A stretch of 64,000 nt of DNA from Chitinophaga sp. MM2321 (GTDB lineage: Bacteria; Bacteroidota; Bacteroidia; Chitinophagales; Chitinophagaceae). Location: assembly GCF_964033635.1 (NCBI RefSeq), contig NZ_OZ035533.1:3720001-3784000 (forward strand). Direction: 5' to 3'. The notes under the pieces are model-generated. The model was given only the letters and a program-made list of their open reading frames with translations. It was not told the origin of the DNA and did not search any database. Below, piece after piece: positions 54,187 to 63,591 of the stretch. The number at the start of each line of letters is the position of its first letter. The stretch's first letter is position 1. Position numbers and translations under genes: made by a program.

Positions 54187-55476
54187 TTATAATCTTGCAT
54201 CGATCAGATCCTTTGGCAATATGCCCTTTACATCGTAGATCACTTTATTCTTTTTACACAATTTGTCAAATGCCAGGTCTTTAAATTCATCATGTGCCAC
54301 AGCCAGAATTACCGCATCGTAAGTAGCTTCGTGATCGATAGATTTTACAGAACTCCATCCATATTCATGTTTTACTTCCACCGGGTTGGCCCATGGATCA
54401 TACACGGTGATATTTGTCTGATATTCATTTAAAGTCTTGAGGATATCTACCACCCTTGTATTGCGTACATCCGGACAGTTTTCTTTAAAGGTGATGCCTA
54501 ACACAAGGATATTAGCTCCTTTTACAGCAATATCCTTTTTCAACATCAATTTCACTACCTCATGCGCAACATATTCTCCCATACCATCATTCAAGCGACG
54601 ACCCGCTAAAATAATTTCCGGATGATATCCTGCTTCCTGTGCTTTTTGAGATAAATAGTAAGGATCAACGCCAATGCAATGTCCACCTACTAATCCCGGT
54701 CTGAATTTCAGAAAGTTCCATTTTGTACCTGCCGCCTGCAACACTTCATCAGTATCGATTTCAAGGCGGTTAAAGATTTTCGCCAATTCGTTTACAAAGG
54801 CAATGTTTATATCACGTTGTGCGTTTTCAATCACCTTTGCCGCCTCTGCTACTTTAATAGATGTAGCTTTATGCGTACCGGCTGTAATAACAGCCTTATA
54901 GAGCTGATCTACTTTTTCAGCCGTTTCCGGATTAGAGCCGGAAGTAATTTTCAATATTTTAGCAACAGTATGTTCCTTATCGCCTGGGTTAATTCTTTCA
55001 GGTGAATAGCCTGCGAAAAAATCCACATTAAATTTCAACCCCGAAACCTTTTCCAATACCGGCACACACTCATCTTCCGTAACACCGGGGTATACAGTGG
55101 ACTCATAAATAACGATGTCTCCTTTTTTTAATACCTTACCTACGGTTTCACTAGCTCTATAAAGCGGGGTAAGATCCGGGCGGTTATGTTTATCTACCGG
55201 TGTCGGTACCGTAACGATATAATAATTACAGCTTTTTGCATCTTCCAGGTTACTGGAGCAAAACAGTCCTGTTGATGCGCCACCATCATTTACCAATACT
55301 GCTTTCAGGTCATTATCTGCTACTTCGAGTGTATGATCATGTCCGTTATTAAGTGCATCAATACGTTGTTGATTAATATCAAAGCCTACTGTGTTGTACT
55401 TTTTGGCAAATTCAACTGCCAAAGGCAAGCCAACATATCCTAATCCAATAATAGCAATTTTTGTATCTACAGCCAT
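54187..55476 (-). CDS. tviB: Nucleotide-sugar 6-dehydrogenase, TviB/WbpO-like
   Basis: A 429-residue UDP-GlcNAc/GalNAc C6-dehydrogenase. Features: [20 protein letters not shown] (NAD), [54 protein letters not shown], and catalytic Cys in [15 protein letters not shown]. Sequence colour throughout follows TviB/WbpO rather than UDP-glucose dehydrogenase. It oxidises the 6-hydroxymethyl to a carboxylate in two NAD+ steps. In operon with the TviC-like gene (32 bases). Confidence 0.95.
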   Translation of the reverse strand: MAVDTKIAIIGLGYVGLPLAVEFAKKYNTVGFDINQQRIDALNNGHDHTLEVADNDLKAVLVNDGGASTGLFCSSNLEDAKSCNYYIVTVPTPVDKHNRPDLTPLYRASETVGKVLKKGDIVIYESTVYPGVTEDECVPVLEKVSGLKFNVDFFAGYSPERINPGDKEHTVAKILKITSGSNPETAEKVDQLYKAVITAGTHKATSIKVAEAAKVIENAQRDINIAFVNELAKIFNRLEIDTDEVLQAAGTKWNFLKFRPGLVGGHCIGVDPYYLSQKAQEAGYHPEIILAGRRLNDGMGEYVAHEVVKLMLKKDIAVKGANILVLGITFKENCPDVRNTRVVDILKTLNEYQTNITVYDPWANPVEVKHEYGWSSVKSIDHEATYDAVILAVAHDEFKDLAFDKLCKKNKVIYDVKGILPKDLIDARL

Positions 55477-55508
55477 AGTTATTACGTTTATAACCCTAAA
55501 GTTTTTTT

Positions 55509-57905
55509 TTATTTTTTGATAAGTGATTTAAATTTTTTGAATACTGTCTTTTTACCAGAACCGTTCTGACTATATCCATAGCCATAACCATAACCATAGC
55601 TACCATATCCTGAAGATCTGGTGGCTTTCACATCATTTATTACCAGGTTTATTTTGGGCATCTTCCGTGTTAAATATAAGTCTTTTGATATCCCTAATTG
55701 TTGTTTAAATGTGTAGCCCTGCCTTACCAGATAGAGCGTAGCATCTGCAAAACGACCTAATAACTGGGCATCTGTCACCAATCCCACAGGAGCAGTATCA
55801 ATAATGATGTAATCGAAGTGTTGACGCAATTCCGAGAACAACAACTCCGTTGATTCCAGTAGCAACAGTTCAGCGGGATTTGGGGGAATAGGTCCGGATG
55901 AAATTATTTTACAATTCTCATGAATATTTGACGACTGAATAATATCACCGATAGTAGCTTTTCCAATAGCATAACTGCTAAAGCCTGTATGGTTCCTCAA
56001 GCCCAATGCTTCCGAGATCTTAGGCTTGCGCAAGTCCATTTCCATCAATACCACTTTTTTTCCTGAATAGGCCAATACAGCTGCCAGATTAACGGCTACA
56101 AATGACTTGCCTTCACCACTCATGCTGGAAGTCAGTAATACAACTTTCTCGTTCTTTCCCGACAAAATGAATTGCAGGTTAGTCCGCATAGCACGGAACT
56201 GCTCTGCCACCTGTGTACCTCCTTCCCTTTGTACCGCTACTGCATGTTTATCCGTATTGTGTCCGATTTCTGCCAGTACCGGTACCGGTGTAACACCAGA
56301 AATATCCTCTCTCCGCTGGATACGGGTATTAAGTAACTCACGCAGATACAACCCCAGGGCGGGTATACCTATCCCAGCCATCAGGGCTAACAAGTATACC
56401 AGCACCCTTTTGGGTTTAAAGGGTAAGGCATCACTCTTTGCCGGATCAATGATCCGGGCAATAGCTAGGTTGGAGGTTTTTGATATCGCTGATTCTTCCC
56501 TCTTTTTTAACAGAAATACATACAAATCCTGTTTAATGGCTTGCTGCCGGGAAAAATCCAGAAAAACGCGCTCCGTTGCAGGCACTTTCCTGATCTTTTG
56601 AGAAAGTGCACTGGTATTCCGTTGCAACTCTTCAATACTTACCTCTACCCCCTTTTTGAATGACAGCACATTGTTAAGCAGATCTGACCTGAGACCTGCC
56701 AACTGATGATCCATATTCACCACCACCGGGTTGGTTGTTGTACTTGCCAGTAGCTGGCGTTCCCTTTCCAGTTGCAGGGTATTATATTTCTCCACGAGGC
56801 CCACAAAAGTAGGGTCCTGTACAATCATAGAAGAAGGTACCACCCGTCTGTTGTTCTTGTCATCGCGGATATATTCTTCCATAGCAGTAATCACATTCAA
56901 CTTTACCTGTTGCTCTGTTAACTGCTTAAAATTATCTCCTGTACCGGATACCAATAATTTTGATTGCTCAGTCAGGTCGGCTAATTGATTATCCTGTTTG
57001 AATTGCTGAATATTTTTCTCTACGCCCAGCAATTCTGTACTCACGATTTCCAGGCGTTTGTCGATAAAAGCGATCGTACTGTCGGCAATCCTGTTTTTAT
57101 CTTCCACACTGGCATGCATATAAGCATCTATGAGTTCATTCAAGACTTTTTCCCCTTTCTGAGGACTGGTAGAAGAAAGTGCGAGGTCAATGGTACTTAC
57201 CTGCTTATTCGGAATGGAAACGTTTAACTGTTGCTGAAAATCGGCCACCGCGTTATCAATAGACAATACATTCACCTGATATTCCTGTGGTTCTATCTTC
57301 AACAACGGGTTTCTTTTTACCACCATTATACCTTCCGGCAAACGTAAAGTATCTCCCCAGGGAGCGTTAATACTCAATTCATCCCGGCTCAATGAAAAAC
57401 TATCTGTGCCGATGGGCATTATCGCGTAGCTGACCTTATTCAGTGAATCTTTCAGGGATACCCAATGAATAGTAAAAGGAAGCCTGTTGAACAGTTCTGT
57501 TTTCTTTACCCTTCCTTCTGTGAAGTAGCGCACATTCAATTCCTGTGCGGTGACAACCTTTTCCATTAAAGAGCGGGACTTAACGATCTCCATTTCATTG
57601 TCAACATTACTCTTATTTGTAAACAGCTCCAGTTGCTGAAAGACTTCCTCTCCTGGAATATTGCCTCCTTTTTGCTGATCCTGTACAAGTATTTTTGCAT
57701 TGATCAGATAATTTGGGGTCGCATAACGAAGGTAAGCCCAGGCCAAGGCGATGGTCAGGAAAATACAAAGCACAAACCAATACCAGTTGGAGAATACTTT
57801 GTCAAAGATATTACGTAAATCCAATACACTTTCCTTCTGCTCTTCATGGCCGGAATGACCATTCAGAGAAGATTGCCCGTTTGTATAAATATTCTCTTGC
57901 CGCAT
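55509..57905 (-). CDS. Polysaccharide co-polymerase/tyrosine autokinase (Wzc-like)
   Basis: A 798-residue inner-membrane BY-kinase controlling chain length and export. The N-terminal Wzz-like domain has a helix near 42-60 ([19 protein letters not shown]) and a second near 505-525 ([20 protein letters not shown]), with a long coiled periplasmic part. The kinase domain has Walker [11 protein letters not shown] (about 595-605), A' [11 protein letters not shown] and Walker [13 protein letters not shown]. The C-terminus has a Tyr cluster encoded by a tandem repeat ([14 protein letters not shown]), the usual autophosphorylation tail. Its phosphatase partner is probably the CpsB-like protein at 40166. 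Confidence 0.95.
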   Translation of the reverse strand: MRQENIYTNGQSSLNGHSGHEEQKESVLDLRNIFDKVFSNWYWFVLCIFLTIALAWAYLRYATPNYLINAKILVQDQQKGGNIPGEEVFQQLELFTNKSNVDNEMEIVKSRSLMEKVVTAQELNVRYFTEGRVKKTELFNRLPFTIHWVSLKDSLNKVSYAIMPIGTDSFSLSRDELSINAPWGDTLRLPEGIMVVKRNPLLKIEPQEYQVNVLSIDNAVADFQQQLNVSIPNKQVSTIDLALSSTSPQKGEKVLNELIDAYMHASVEDKNRIADSTIAFIDKRLEIVSTELLGVEKNIQQFKQDNQLADLTEQSKLLVSGTGDNFKQLTEQQVKLNVITAMEEYIRDDKNNRRVVPSSMIVQDPTFVGLVEKYNTLQLERERQLLASTTTNPVVVNMDHQLAGLRSDLLNNVLSFKKGVEVSIEELQRNTSALSQKIRKVPATERVFLDFSRQQAIKQDLYVFLLKKREESAISKTSNLAIARIIDPAKSDALPFKPKRVLVYLLALMAGIGIPALGLYLRELLNTRIQRREDISGVTPVPVLAEIGHNTDKHAVAVQREGGTQVAEQFRAMRTNLQFILSGKNEKVVLLTSSMSGEGKSFVAVNLAAVLAYSGKKVVLMEMDLRKPKISEALGLRNHTGFSSYAIGKATIGDIIQSSNIHENCKIISSGPIPPNPAELLLLESTELLFSELRQHFDYIIIDTAPVGLVTDAQLLGRFADATLYLVRQGYTFKQQLGISKDLYLTRKMPKINLVINDVKATRSSGYGSYGYGYGYGYSQNGSGKKTVFKKFKSLIKK

Positions 57906-57922
57906 GCAAAGTTGTTAAATAA

Positions 57923-58774
57923 TTAGAATTTAATTCTCGTCAGTAAAACTATCAGCACTGATAAGGCAGAAGAAACAATCGTAATATTTCTTAGCCGTGC
58001 TCCGTCTGTTGATGCAATTTTTGATTTGTTTGGTTCTACATAAACTACATCACCCTGCTGCAAATAGTAATAGGGTGATGTAAACAAATTACTGTTATTG
58101 AGATTGAATCTGACAAACTCCTTTTTGCCGGCTTTCTCGCGGATAAGTAATACATTTTCTCTTTTACCGTAAATAGTTAAATCCCCTGCCATACCTAAAG
58201 CATCCAATACAGTTACTTTTTCATTTGGCATGACGTAGGTTGATGGACGCGCCACTTCACCCAGTACTGTTATCTTAAAATTCGCCATCCTGACATTCAC
58301 AACCGGGTCTTTATAATATTCAGCAGCTTTCAGTCTTATAGCTTCTCTCACCTCACTGGTCGATTTATCTTTTACCAGCATTTTACCAATAAGTGGCAAT
58401 ACCACATATCCATCCTTATCAACCAGATAACCACTGACACCGCTGTTATTTGCACTTGTACTGTTTCCTGGGGTACCGGTAACAGGCCAGCTCGCTGTAT
58501 TCTGTTGATTTAATAACAATGTTGCAGCAGGATCAAGTGTTTGAATACTTACCTGCAAAATATCATCTACCTGAACAACGGGTGTTTTGTATAATGCCTG
58601 TTCTACTTCTTTACTTTCAAGCGTATCCGGAATATCTTTAAAATAAGTAATATTCTTTGGTGATGCACATGAAAAAAGGCATACGCAAATAACACCTGCA
58701 ATCATCCAGTTAGACCAACTGCATTTTTCCAAACAACTAAGAAAGACACGGTATTCCCCGGTTATAAACTTCAT
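57923..58774 (-). CDS. Polysaccharide export lipoprotein (Wza-like)
   Basis: A 283-residue outer-membrane polysaccharide exporter. A signal peptide with lipobox LFSC (Cys about 36) precedes PKNITYFKDIPDT, the PES domain (VQVDDILQVSIQTLDP) and SLBB-like repeats (KITVLGEVARPSTYVMPN, VTVLDALGMAGDL, LQQGDVVYVEPNKSK). A C-terminal hydrophobic segment (ITIVSSALSVLIVLLTRIKF) is typical of Bacteroidota versions. The signal peptide starts well inside the frame: ATG 58705 (MIAGVICVCLFSC) is an alternative that would shorten the protein by 23 residues. Lies 17 bases before the Wzc-like gene. Confidence 0.93.
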   Translation of the reverse strand: MKFITGEYRVFLSCLEKCSWSNWMIAGVICVCLFSCASPKNITYFKDIPDTLESKEVEQALYKTPVVQVDDILQVSIQTLDPAATLLLNQQNTASWPVTGTPGNSTSANNSGVSGYLVDKDGYVVLPLIGKMLVKDKSTSEVREAIRLKAAEYYKDPVVNVRMANFKITVLGEVARPSTYVMPNEKVTVLDALGMAGDLTIYGKRENVLLIREKAGKKEFVRFNLNNSNLFTSPYYYLQQGDVVYVEPNKSKIASTDGARLRNITIVSSALSVLIVLLTRIKF

Positions 58775-58854
58775 CTTGACATCTCTTTTTTACAATGAAA
58801 ACCCAGCTAAGCAAATCATATGCTATAGCGACGAAAGCTTCATTAAACAATTAA

Positions 58855-59247
58855 TTACATTTTTATTTTATCCCTATCCAATTCTTCATAAGCTGAGTTT
58901 TTGCTTATAAATTCGGGCACCAGCTTCTTCATTAAGGCAACTGTGGGTGTTAAATAATGCTGCTGTGCTGATTCAATCAGATTGCTTATTTTTTCATTTA
59001 CATCAGCGAAACTATATGCGCGAACTTTTGCGATCAGAATTTTTTCGTGATACGTAGGCAGTGTATTTTCTGCATTGTTTAGCAGCTCTTCATACAACTT
59101 TTCTCCCGGACGTAATCCTGAGTAAACAATCTGTATATCTTTTCCGGGTTCTTTACCAGACATTCTGATCATTTTCCTGGCCAGGTCTACTACCTTCATC
59201 GGCTTGCCCATATCAAACACAAATATTTCCCCCCTGTCCCATGGCAC
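58855..59247 (-). CDS. PglF/FlaA1-like dehydratase, C-terminal frame fragment
   Basis: Second part, 130 residues, of the split dehydratase. GEIFVFDMGKPMKVVDLARKMI and YSGLRPGEKLYEELLN with HEKILIA are the usual end of this family. An ATG at 59247 overlaps the first frame by 35 bases, so re-initiation could make it separately, but the ATG-led first residues (MPWDR) are simply the out-of-frame reading of the MGQGG region. It is probably not an independent gene. Confidence 0.55.
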   Translation of the reverse strand: MPWDRGEIFVFDMGKPMKVVDLARKMIRMSGKEPGKDIQIVYSGLRPGEKLYEELLNNAENTLPTYHEKILIAKVRAYSFADVNEKISNLIESAQQHYLTPTVALMKKLVPEFISKNSAYEELDRDKIKM

Positions 59248-60790
59248 CCGCTTCCAGCACCAGCTGGCAGGCTTCAGGGATAGTCATAAAATACCGTGTA
59301 ATTTCAGGATGCGTAACCGTTAATGGTCCACCCTTTTCGAGCTGCTTTTTAAACCGTGGCAACACAGATCCGTTGGAGCCTAGTACATTGCCAAAGCGCG
59401 TTGTAATAAATCTCGTTGGAGGTTCTCCAAATACAGGCCCTGTTTTCTTATACTGTTCATTAATGTGATTGCTGAATGATTGTGTAAATATTTCGGCGAT
59501 ACGCTTGGAAGCGCCCATTACATTTGTTGGGTTCACTGCTTTATCTGTAGATACCATTACAAATTTCTCCACACTAAATTCAGCCGACAGTTCAGACATT
59601 ATTTTGGTGCCCAGTACGTTGTTCATAACAGCAATGGAAGGGTTTTTCTCCATCATAGGCACATGCTTGTATGCCGCCGCGTGGTATACAATAGCAGGTG
59701 CATATACTTCAAAGAGTTGCTGCATGCGTGTTTTATCGCAAACATCCCCTATATATGGTATGATAGGTATACTGGTGCCCTTCTCTGTCATTTCCAGCTC
59801 CAGCTCATGCAACGGTGATTCTGCCTTATCACATAATACAATAACAGAGGGCTCATATTTTATCAACTGCCGCACAATTTCGCTACCGATAGACCCCGCA
59901 GCCCCCGTTACCAGAATGCTTTTACCATGCAACTCCAGGCTCAGCTGTTTGTTCTTGATGCTGATCACTGATCTTTCCAGCAGGTCTTCAATATTAATAT
60001 CTTTCAACTGAATACCATTATTGGCAGCGCCATCGATCCACTGATTTACAGAGATGATCTTCTGTACTTTAACGTTGAGGGCAATACATGCCTCCACCAG
60101 CTCATTGAGATGCGACCCTTCTATATGATCGTCAGGAATGAGCAACAGGGAGACATCACTTTGCTTTACCATTTTAAACAACTGTCCTTTTCTGGAAGCA
60201 TATACCTTCAGTCCATCTATAGACTTGCCCACATGCGCAGTGGTATCCGTCAGAAACGCCACAATATGAATATCTGAGCCGGGGTTATCGGCGATCGCCT
60301 TACTCAACATCAGGCTGCTATGACCCGTATGATAGATAGCAGCGCGTGTTTTATTGACAGCGCGGAAATTATTAAAATGTTTAAAGATCCACTTTACCAG
60401 TAGCCGGTAAGATAATAGGAGGAAGGAACTTATAAAAAAGTTTGTGAGGACAACAGAGGCCGGAAAGAGGATCAACATTGTATCCATTAAATGAGTGTAG
60501 CCAATGGATAAAAAAATACAGCAGCTCACAACATTCAGCAAAGCAATGTTGGCAATATCAGACAAGCTGGTATGCCGCACGATACCTCTGTAAGTACGTA
60601 ATAACAATGATAAGACCAGGGTTACTCCCAGTACGATCAACGATATTATTCCTAATGGATAATGTTCAACTGCATCCAAATCAAAATTCAGCCGGAGCAG
60701 GAAGGCCAGATTGATGGCGATAACGGAGCACCCAAGGTCCAATAGCAGTATAAGCCATGACGGGGTAATCCATGATGATCTATGCACCAT
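59213..60790 (-). CDS. PglF/FlaA1-like dehydratase, N-terminal frame
   Basis: First part of the split gene, 525 residues. Membrane helices at about 12-32, 45-64, 82-98 and 105-130; second Rossmann domain from about 145; SDR domain from about 285 with NAD motif TGAAGSIGSE (295-304), catalytic S-T-D-K (414-417), and M425-x3-K429 in place of the usual Tyr-x3-Lys, exactly the PglF feature. RFGNVLGSNGSVLPRFKKQ and ITRYFMTIPEACQLVLEAG follow. PglF makes UDP-4-keto-6-deoxy-GlcNAc for the PglE-like aminotransferase at 42786. First gene of the polysaccharide operon. If the frameshift is real, this protein lacks its last about 120 residues. Confidence 0.85.
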   Translation of the reverse strand: MVHRSSWITPSWLILLLDLGCSVIAINLAFLLRLNFDLDAVEHYPLGIISLIVLGVTLVLSLLLRTYRGIVRHTSLSDIANIALLNVVSCCIFLSIGYTHLMDTMLILFPASVVLTNFFISSFLLLSYRLLVKWIFKHFNNFRAVNKTRAAIYHTGHSSLMLSKAIADNPGSDIHIVAFLTDTTAHVGKSIDGLKVYASRKGQLFKMVKQSDVSLLLIPDDHIEGSHLNELVEACIALNVKVQKIISVNQWIDGAANNGIQLKDINIEDLLERSVISIKNKQLSLELHGKSILVTGAAGSIGSEIVRQLIKYEPSVIVLCDKAESPLHELELEMTEKGTSIPIIPYIGDVCDKTRMQQLFEVYAPAIVYHAAAYKHVPMMEKNPSIAVMNNVLGTKIMSELSAEFSVEKFVMVSTDKAVNPTNVMGASKRIAEIFTQSFSNHINEQYKKTGPVFGEPPTRFITTRFGNVLGSNGSVLPRFKKQLEKGGPLTVTHPEITRYFMTIPEACQLVLEAGAMGQGGNICV

Positions 60791-60919
60791 AGGTTCAATA
60801 ATAAGATACGGTTAAAAATATATTCGCTCTTCCAATCAGTTAAAGTTGCGTCTTATTCAGTTTTCATAGTTGCGCTCACTTAAGATTGTCCGGAAATGGT
60901 TTGCATTACTTACGGTTTT

Positions 60920-60927
60920 CAAAGTTA
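60920..60927 (-). promoter_or_regulatory. Candidate -7 box of the polysaccharide operon
   Basis: Minus strand reads TAACTTTG, exact TAnnTTTG, 130 bases before the ATG of the first gene (60790), implying a leader of about 120 bases. Confidence 0.4.
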
Positions 60928-61045
60928 TGCAAAGTAAATACTAAAATTTGATAAGTCCTGTTATGAAAAAGTAAACTGTGAAAAAAATTTACGATCAGTA
61001 CCTACTAAATATAATATTCTTCCCAAATGACAACTATTCACAAAT

Positions 61046-61189
61046 ATGAAAAAAGAATATCATCAGTATAACAGCTCAACAGACAACTATGTCCTTATAC
61101 GGGCTCCTAACAAAGATGAATACACGAAAAGGCGGTCTCAACAACAGCCAGACGTACAAGATTTAATGAAAGAAAGATTTGCTGTATAA
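61046..61189 (+). CDS. Possible 47-residue hypothetical protein
   Basis: An ATG-to-TAA frame in the long gap. The product (MKKEYHQYNSSTDNY, then APNKDEYTKRRSQQ) is very hydrophilic with a charged C-terminal half ending LMKERFAV. It lacks a signal peptide, has no recognisable family and lies on the strand opposite to the flanking operons. Composition is more protein-like than nearby random frames, but no ribosome-binding site or clear promoter is seen. A minus-strand frame of 60 residues (61138..61320) overlaps part of it. Confidence 0.25.
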   Translation: MKKEYHQYNSSTDNYVLIRAPNKDEYTKRRSQQQPDVQDLMKERFAV

Positions 61190-61417
61190 TCAAATTGGCG
61201 TGTTAGTGACAGCACCCCCTGTTGCAAATGCATTTTCCTGAATGGCATTAATAATGCGCTCCTACGTTGATACATGGTCTTTCGGTTTTTTCGATTTTTC
61301 GGGTAACTTTTTGTTCGCATATATGGTTAAACATGCTACTAAAATTTCAATATTCAATCTGATTTCAGAAGAAAACAAACATTATACCAACTTCACTAAA
61401 ACGTTCATACTCAGCTG

Positions 61418-61425
61418 CAAAGTTA
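61418..61425 (-). promoter_or_regulatory. Second minus-strand TAACTTTG box
   Basis: Exact TAnnTTTG match on the minus strand, far upstream of any gene it could serve except the polysaccharide operon (about 630 bases to its first ATG). Could start a long leader or a small RNA, or be chance in A/T-rich sequence. Confidence 0.25.
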
Positions 61426-61525
61426 GCGAAGTATTTACAAAATAAAAGTATTTTTAAATTTTTACTAAGAGAAAGATCGAATAAGTATATGATTTGAATA
61501 TGGGCTATCACAGTGATTCTTATCC

Positions 61526-61585
61526 TTCATCCGGGAATTTCAGTGCAGCGGGGAACTGCCTTTAAAAGAAAAATTCCCGGATGAA
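61526..61585. repeat. 15-bp inverted repeat downstream of lutC
   Basis: TTCATCCGGGAATTT (61526-61540) and AAATTCCCGGATGAA (61571-61585), exact, with a 30-base spacer. It begins 18 bases after the lutC stop in its direction of transcription. On the minus strand no T tract follows; a terminator or a protein site are both possible. Confidence 0.5.
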
Positions 61586-61603
61586 AAAAAATTGAAATGA
61601 TAT

Positions 61604-62173
61604 TTACCTGATAACAAACACGACCAGGCTTTTTGCACCATGTGCTCCCAGTACAAGTGATTGTTCGATATCTGCTGTTTTGGATGGGCCCGCAATGAAA
61701 ACGCCAAAGCCCGTTTCAGGTGCGCCTATTTTTTCATAGGCGTCATGCATGGTTGCCAGAATGCTTTGCTGTGGCAATACAATGGCCAGGTGCTGGCAAA
61801 TAAACGGCAGTACTCGCACTTTAATGTTCTGCTCGGTAAGCCATATCGCACCATTCTCCGCCACCCCCCATTGCCCGGGAACGATAGCCATATCCACATC
61901 TTCCAGCAGATGTGGATCTTCGTTTACCCATGGCTGTTGTGCATCATCAATGGTCACTATCCTTTTCAGATCCGGATAATGCTGTGCCAGCAATGGCTGA
62001 ATTTCACTGCTATCATTAATCTCAAACAAACTACCACCCAAACTCTCCAACACCTTACGATATGCTTCCAATGTGGCCGGCATATTTCCGGACAAACCAT
62101 CCAACGATGGCAGCGCAGCTGCTTCCGGCTGGTGTTCTTTTACTGCGGCTAATATTTTATCCCTGCTGCTCAT
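61604..62173 (-). CDS. lutC: LutC/YkgG family protein (LUD domain)
   Basis: Small subunit of the LutABC complex that oxidises L-lactate to pyruvate. The 189-residue LUD-domain protein has MSSRDKILAAVKEH at the start, IVTIDDAQQPWVNEDPHLLEDVDMAIVPG, the family signature GQWGVAENGAIWLTEQN, and the C-terminal GVFIAGPSKTADIEQSLVLGAHG. Normal length. It follows lutB by 38 bases. Confidence 0.93.
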   Translation of the reverse strand: MSSRDKILAAVKEHQPEAAALPSLDGLSGNMPATLEAYRKVLESLGGSLFEINDSSEIQPLLAQHYPDLKRIVTIDDAQQPWVNEDPHLLEDVDMAIVPGQWGVAENGAIWLTEQNIKVRVLPFICQHLAIVLPQQSILATMHDAYEKIGAPETGFGVFIAGPSKTADIEQSLVLGAHGAKSLVVFVIR

Positions 62174-62211
62174 CTTGCTAAAAAAATTTTATTGAATAGC
62201 TGATCGTCTTA

Positions 62212-63591
62212 TTACTTTTTCTTTTTATTTTTTGCATACCATTCTGAAAATGATGCAGCCGGTGGCGCCGGCATATCCCGCTGTTTGTACCAGGGATTGA
62301 AACGGTTGTTGACCATCCCCGGAAAAGCACGCATCACCCAACGACCCATTTTTCCCGCTTTTTTGTAATTACCCGGAGCAGATAAAACGGCACTCATCAC
62401 TTTCATGCTGGCTGTTTTTGCAGTGGTTGTATGTCCTTCCTTCACAAGTACCTGCCGCCATTTATACAACTGCTGATGAATATCTATTTTCACCGGGCAT
62501 ACATTGGAACAGGAGCCGCATAAGGTAGACGCAAAGGGCAGATCGGCATAATCCTTCATGTCCAGGTTAGGCGCCAGGATAGCACCGATAGGGCCCGCTA
62601 CGGCGGTATGATAACTATGTCCACCGCTACGGCGGTATACCGGGCAGGTATTCATACATGCTCCACAGCGGATACATTTTAATGAATTGCGGAAATCTTC
62701 GCGGCCCAGTTGCCGGGTACGGCCATTATCCACCAGCACGATATGTAGCTCCTTGCCTGCTGCAGGCTGCCTGAAATGGCTGGAATAAGCGGTGATGGGC
62801 TGTCCTGTTGCACTACGTGCCAGCAGGCGCAGAAACACGCCCAGGTGCTTTCTTTGCGGAATGATCTTCTCAATACCCATGCAGGCGATATGCACGTTGG
62901 CCAGATGTGCGCCCATGTCAGCATTACCCTCATTGGTACACACAACCATCTCACCGGTTTCGGCAATGGCAAAGTTCACCCCGGTAATGGCTGCGCTGGC
63001 CTGCATAAATTCCTGTCGAAGATGTAGCCGCGCCGCGGCAGCCAGGAGTTGTGGGTCTGCATTCCCCTTGGGTGTACCCAGGTGTTCATGAAACAACTCC
63101 CCTATCTCTTCTTTCTTTTTATGAATACAGGGCAACACAATATGGCTAGGTGGCTCTTTGGCCAGCTGCACAATACGTTCGCCCAGATCTGTATCTATTA
63201 CTTCTATGCCGTTGGCAATAAGGTGAGGATTGAGATGACATTCTTCTGTAAGCATGGACTTACTCTTCACCAACCGCTGCACCCCATGTTTTTTCAGGAT
63301 GTCTGTTACGATGCGGTTATGTTCTTCCGCATCTGCAGCCCAATGTACTATAGCGCCGTTTTGCAAGGCCTGTTGCTCAAACTGTAGCAGGTAATCGTGG
63401 AGATTCCCCAAAACGTTGAGCTTGATTTGAGAGGCAGCGTTGCGCAACTGCTCCCATTCCGGTATGCCCCAGGCCTGGCGGTCTCGTTTGGCCCGTACCC
63501 ACCAAAGGGTTTCATCATGCCAGTTTACCCGTGGCTCATCTTCATTAAACCTGTCTGCCAGTGTTGCGTGATCACTTGTTTGCCTGTTCAT
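62212..63591 (-). CDS. lutB: LutB-type lactate utilisation iron-sulfur protein
   Basis: Large Fe-S subunit of the lactate oxidation complex, 459 residues. An N-terminal LUD domain (VKSKSMLTEECHLN, GIEVIDTDLGERIVQLAKEPPSHIV, NFAIAETGEMVVCTNEGNAD) is followed by two 4Fe-4S motifs: CIRCGACMNTCPVYR (about 305-320) and CGSCSNVCPVKIDIH (about 355-370). The frame opens at 63618, but ATG 63591 (MNRQTSDHATLADRF) fits the family and overlaps the lutA stop by 20 bases, coupling the two genes. Confidence 0.94.
   Translation of the reverse strand: MNRQTSDHATLADRFNEDEPRVNWHDETLWWVRAKRDRQAWGIPEWEQLRNAASQIKLNVLGNLHDYLLQFEQQALQNGAIVHWAADAEEHNRIVTDILKKHGVQRLVKSKSMLTEECHLNPHLIANGIEVIDTDLGERIVQLAKEPPSHIVLPCIHKKKEEIGELFHEHLGTPKGNADPQLLAAAARLHLRQEFMQASAAITGVNFAIAETGEMVVCTNEGNADMGAHLANVHIACMGIEKIIPQRKHLGVFLRLLARSATGQPITAYSSHFRQPAAGKELHIVLVDNGRTRQLGREDFRNSLKCIRCGACMNTCPVYRRSGGHSYHTAVAGPIGAILAPNLDMKDYADLPFASTLCGSCSNVCPVKIDIHQQLYKWRQVLVKEGHTTTAKTASMKVMSAVLSAPGNYKKAGKMGRWVMRAFPGMVNNRFNPWYKQRDMPAPPAASFSEWYAKNKKKK

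Larger units (their letters stand above)
58855..60790 (-). pseudogene. Frameshifted PglF/FlaA1-like nucleotide-sugar 4,6-dehydratase (split in two frames)
   Basis: Normal members (about 590-650 residues) are one polypeptide: four membrane helices, a CoA-like Rossmann domain, then an extended SDR domain. Here the 525-residue first part ends abruptly at AGAMGQGGNICV and the normal continuation, GEIFVFDMGKPMKVVDLAR, appears in another frame (58855..59247). The break lies at a run of six C on the plus strand (59229-59234; six G in the coding strand). Removal of one G, or gain of two, restores the reading frame. It may be a real inactivating mutation, a phase-variable tract, programmed slippage, or a sequencing error; the sequence cannot decide. 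Confidence 0.8.
60791..61603. other. 813-base intergenic region upstream of the polysaccharide operon
   Basis: No recognisable conserved gene. It is A/T rich and contains two minus-strand TAACTTTG boxes (60920-60927 and 61418-61425), a possible small ORF at 61046-61189 and a 15-bp inverted repeat at 61526-61585. The upstream one of the two boxes could give the operon a leader of about 620 bases. No JUMPstart-like or UpxY-type element was recognised. Confidence 0.5.

Noticed and set aside
55570..55610. Short tandem repeat near the 3' end of the Wzc-like gene as a separate repeat element
   Set aside because: It encodes the Gly-Tyr autophosphorylation tail common in this kinase family, so it is explained by coding.
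61138..61320. 60-residue minus-strand frame ending in SCTSGCC, briefly considered a peptide precursor
   Set aside because: No modification enzyme or transporter for a peptide product nearby, no recognisable leader motif, and it overlaps another equally weak frame. Mentioned only as part of the gap description.
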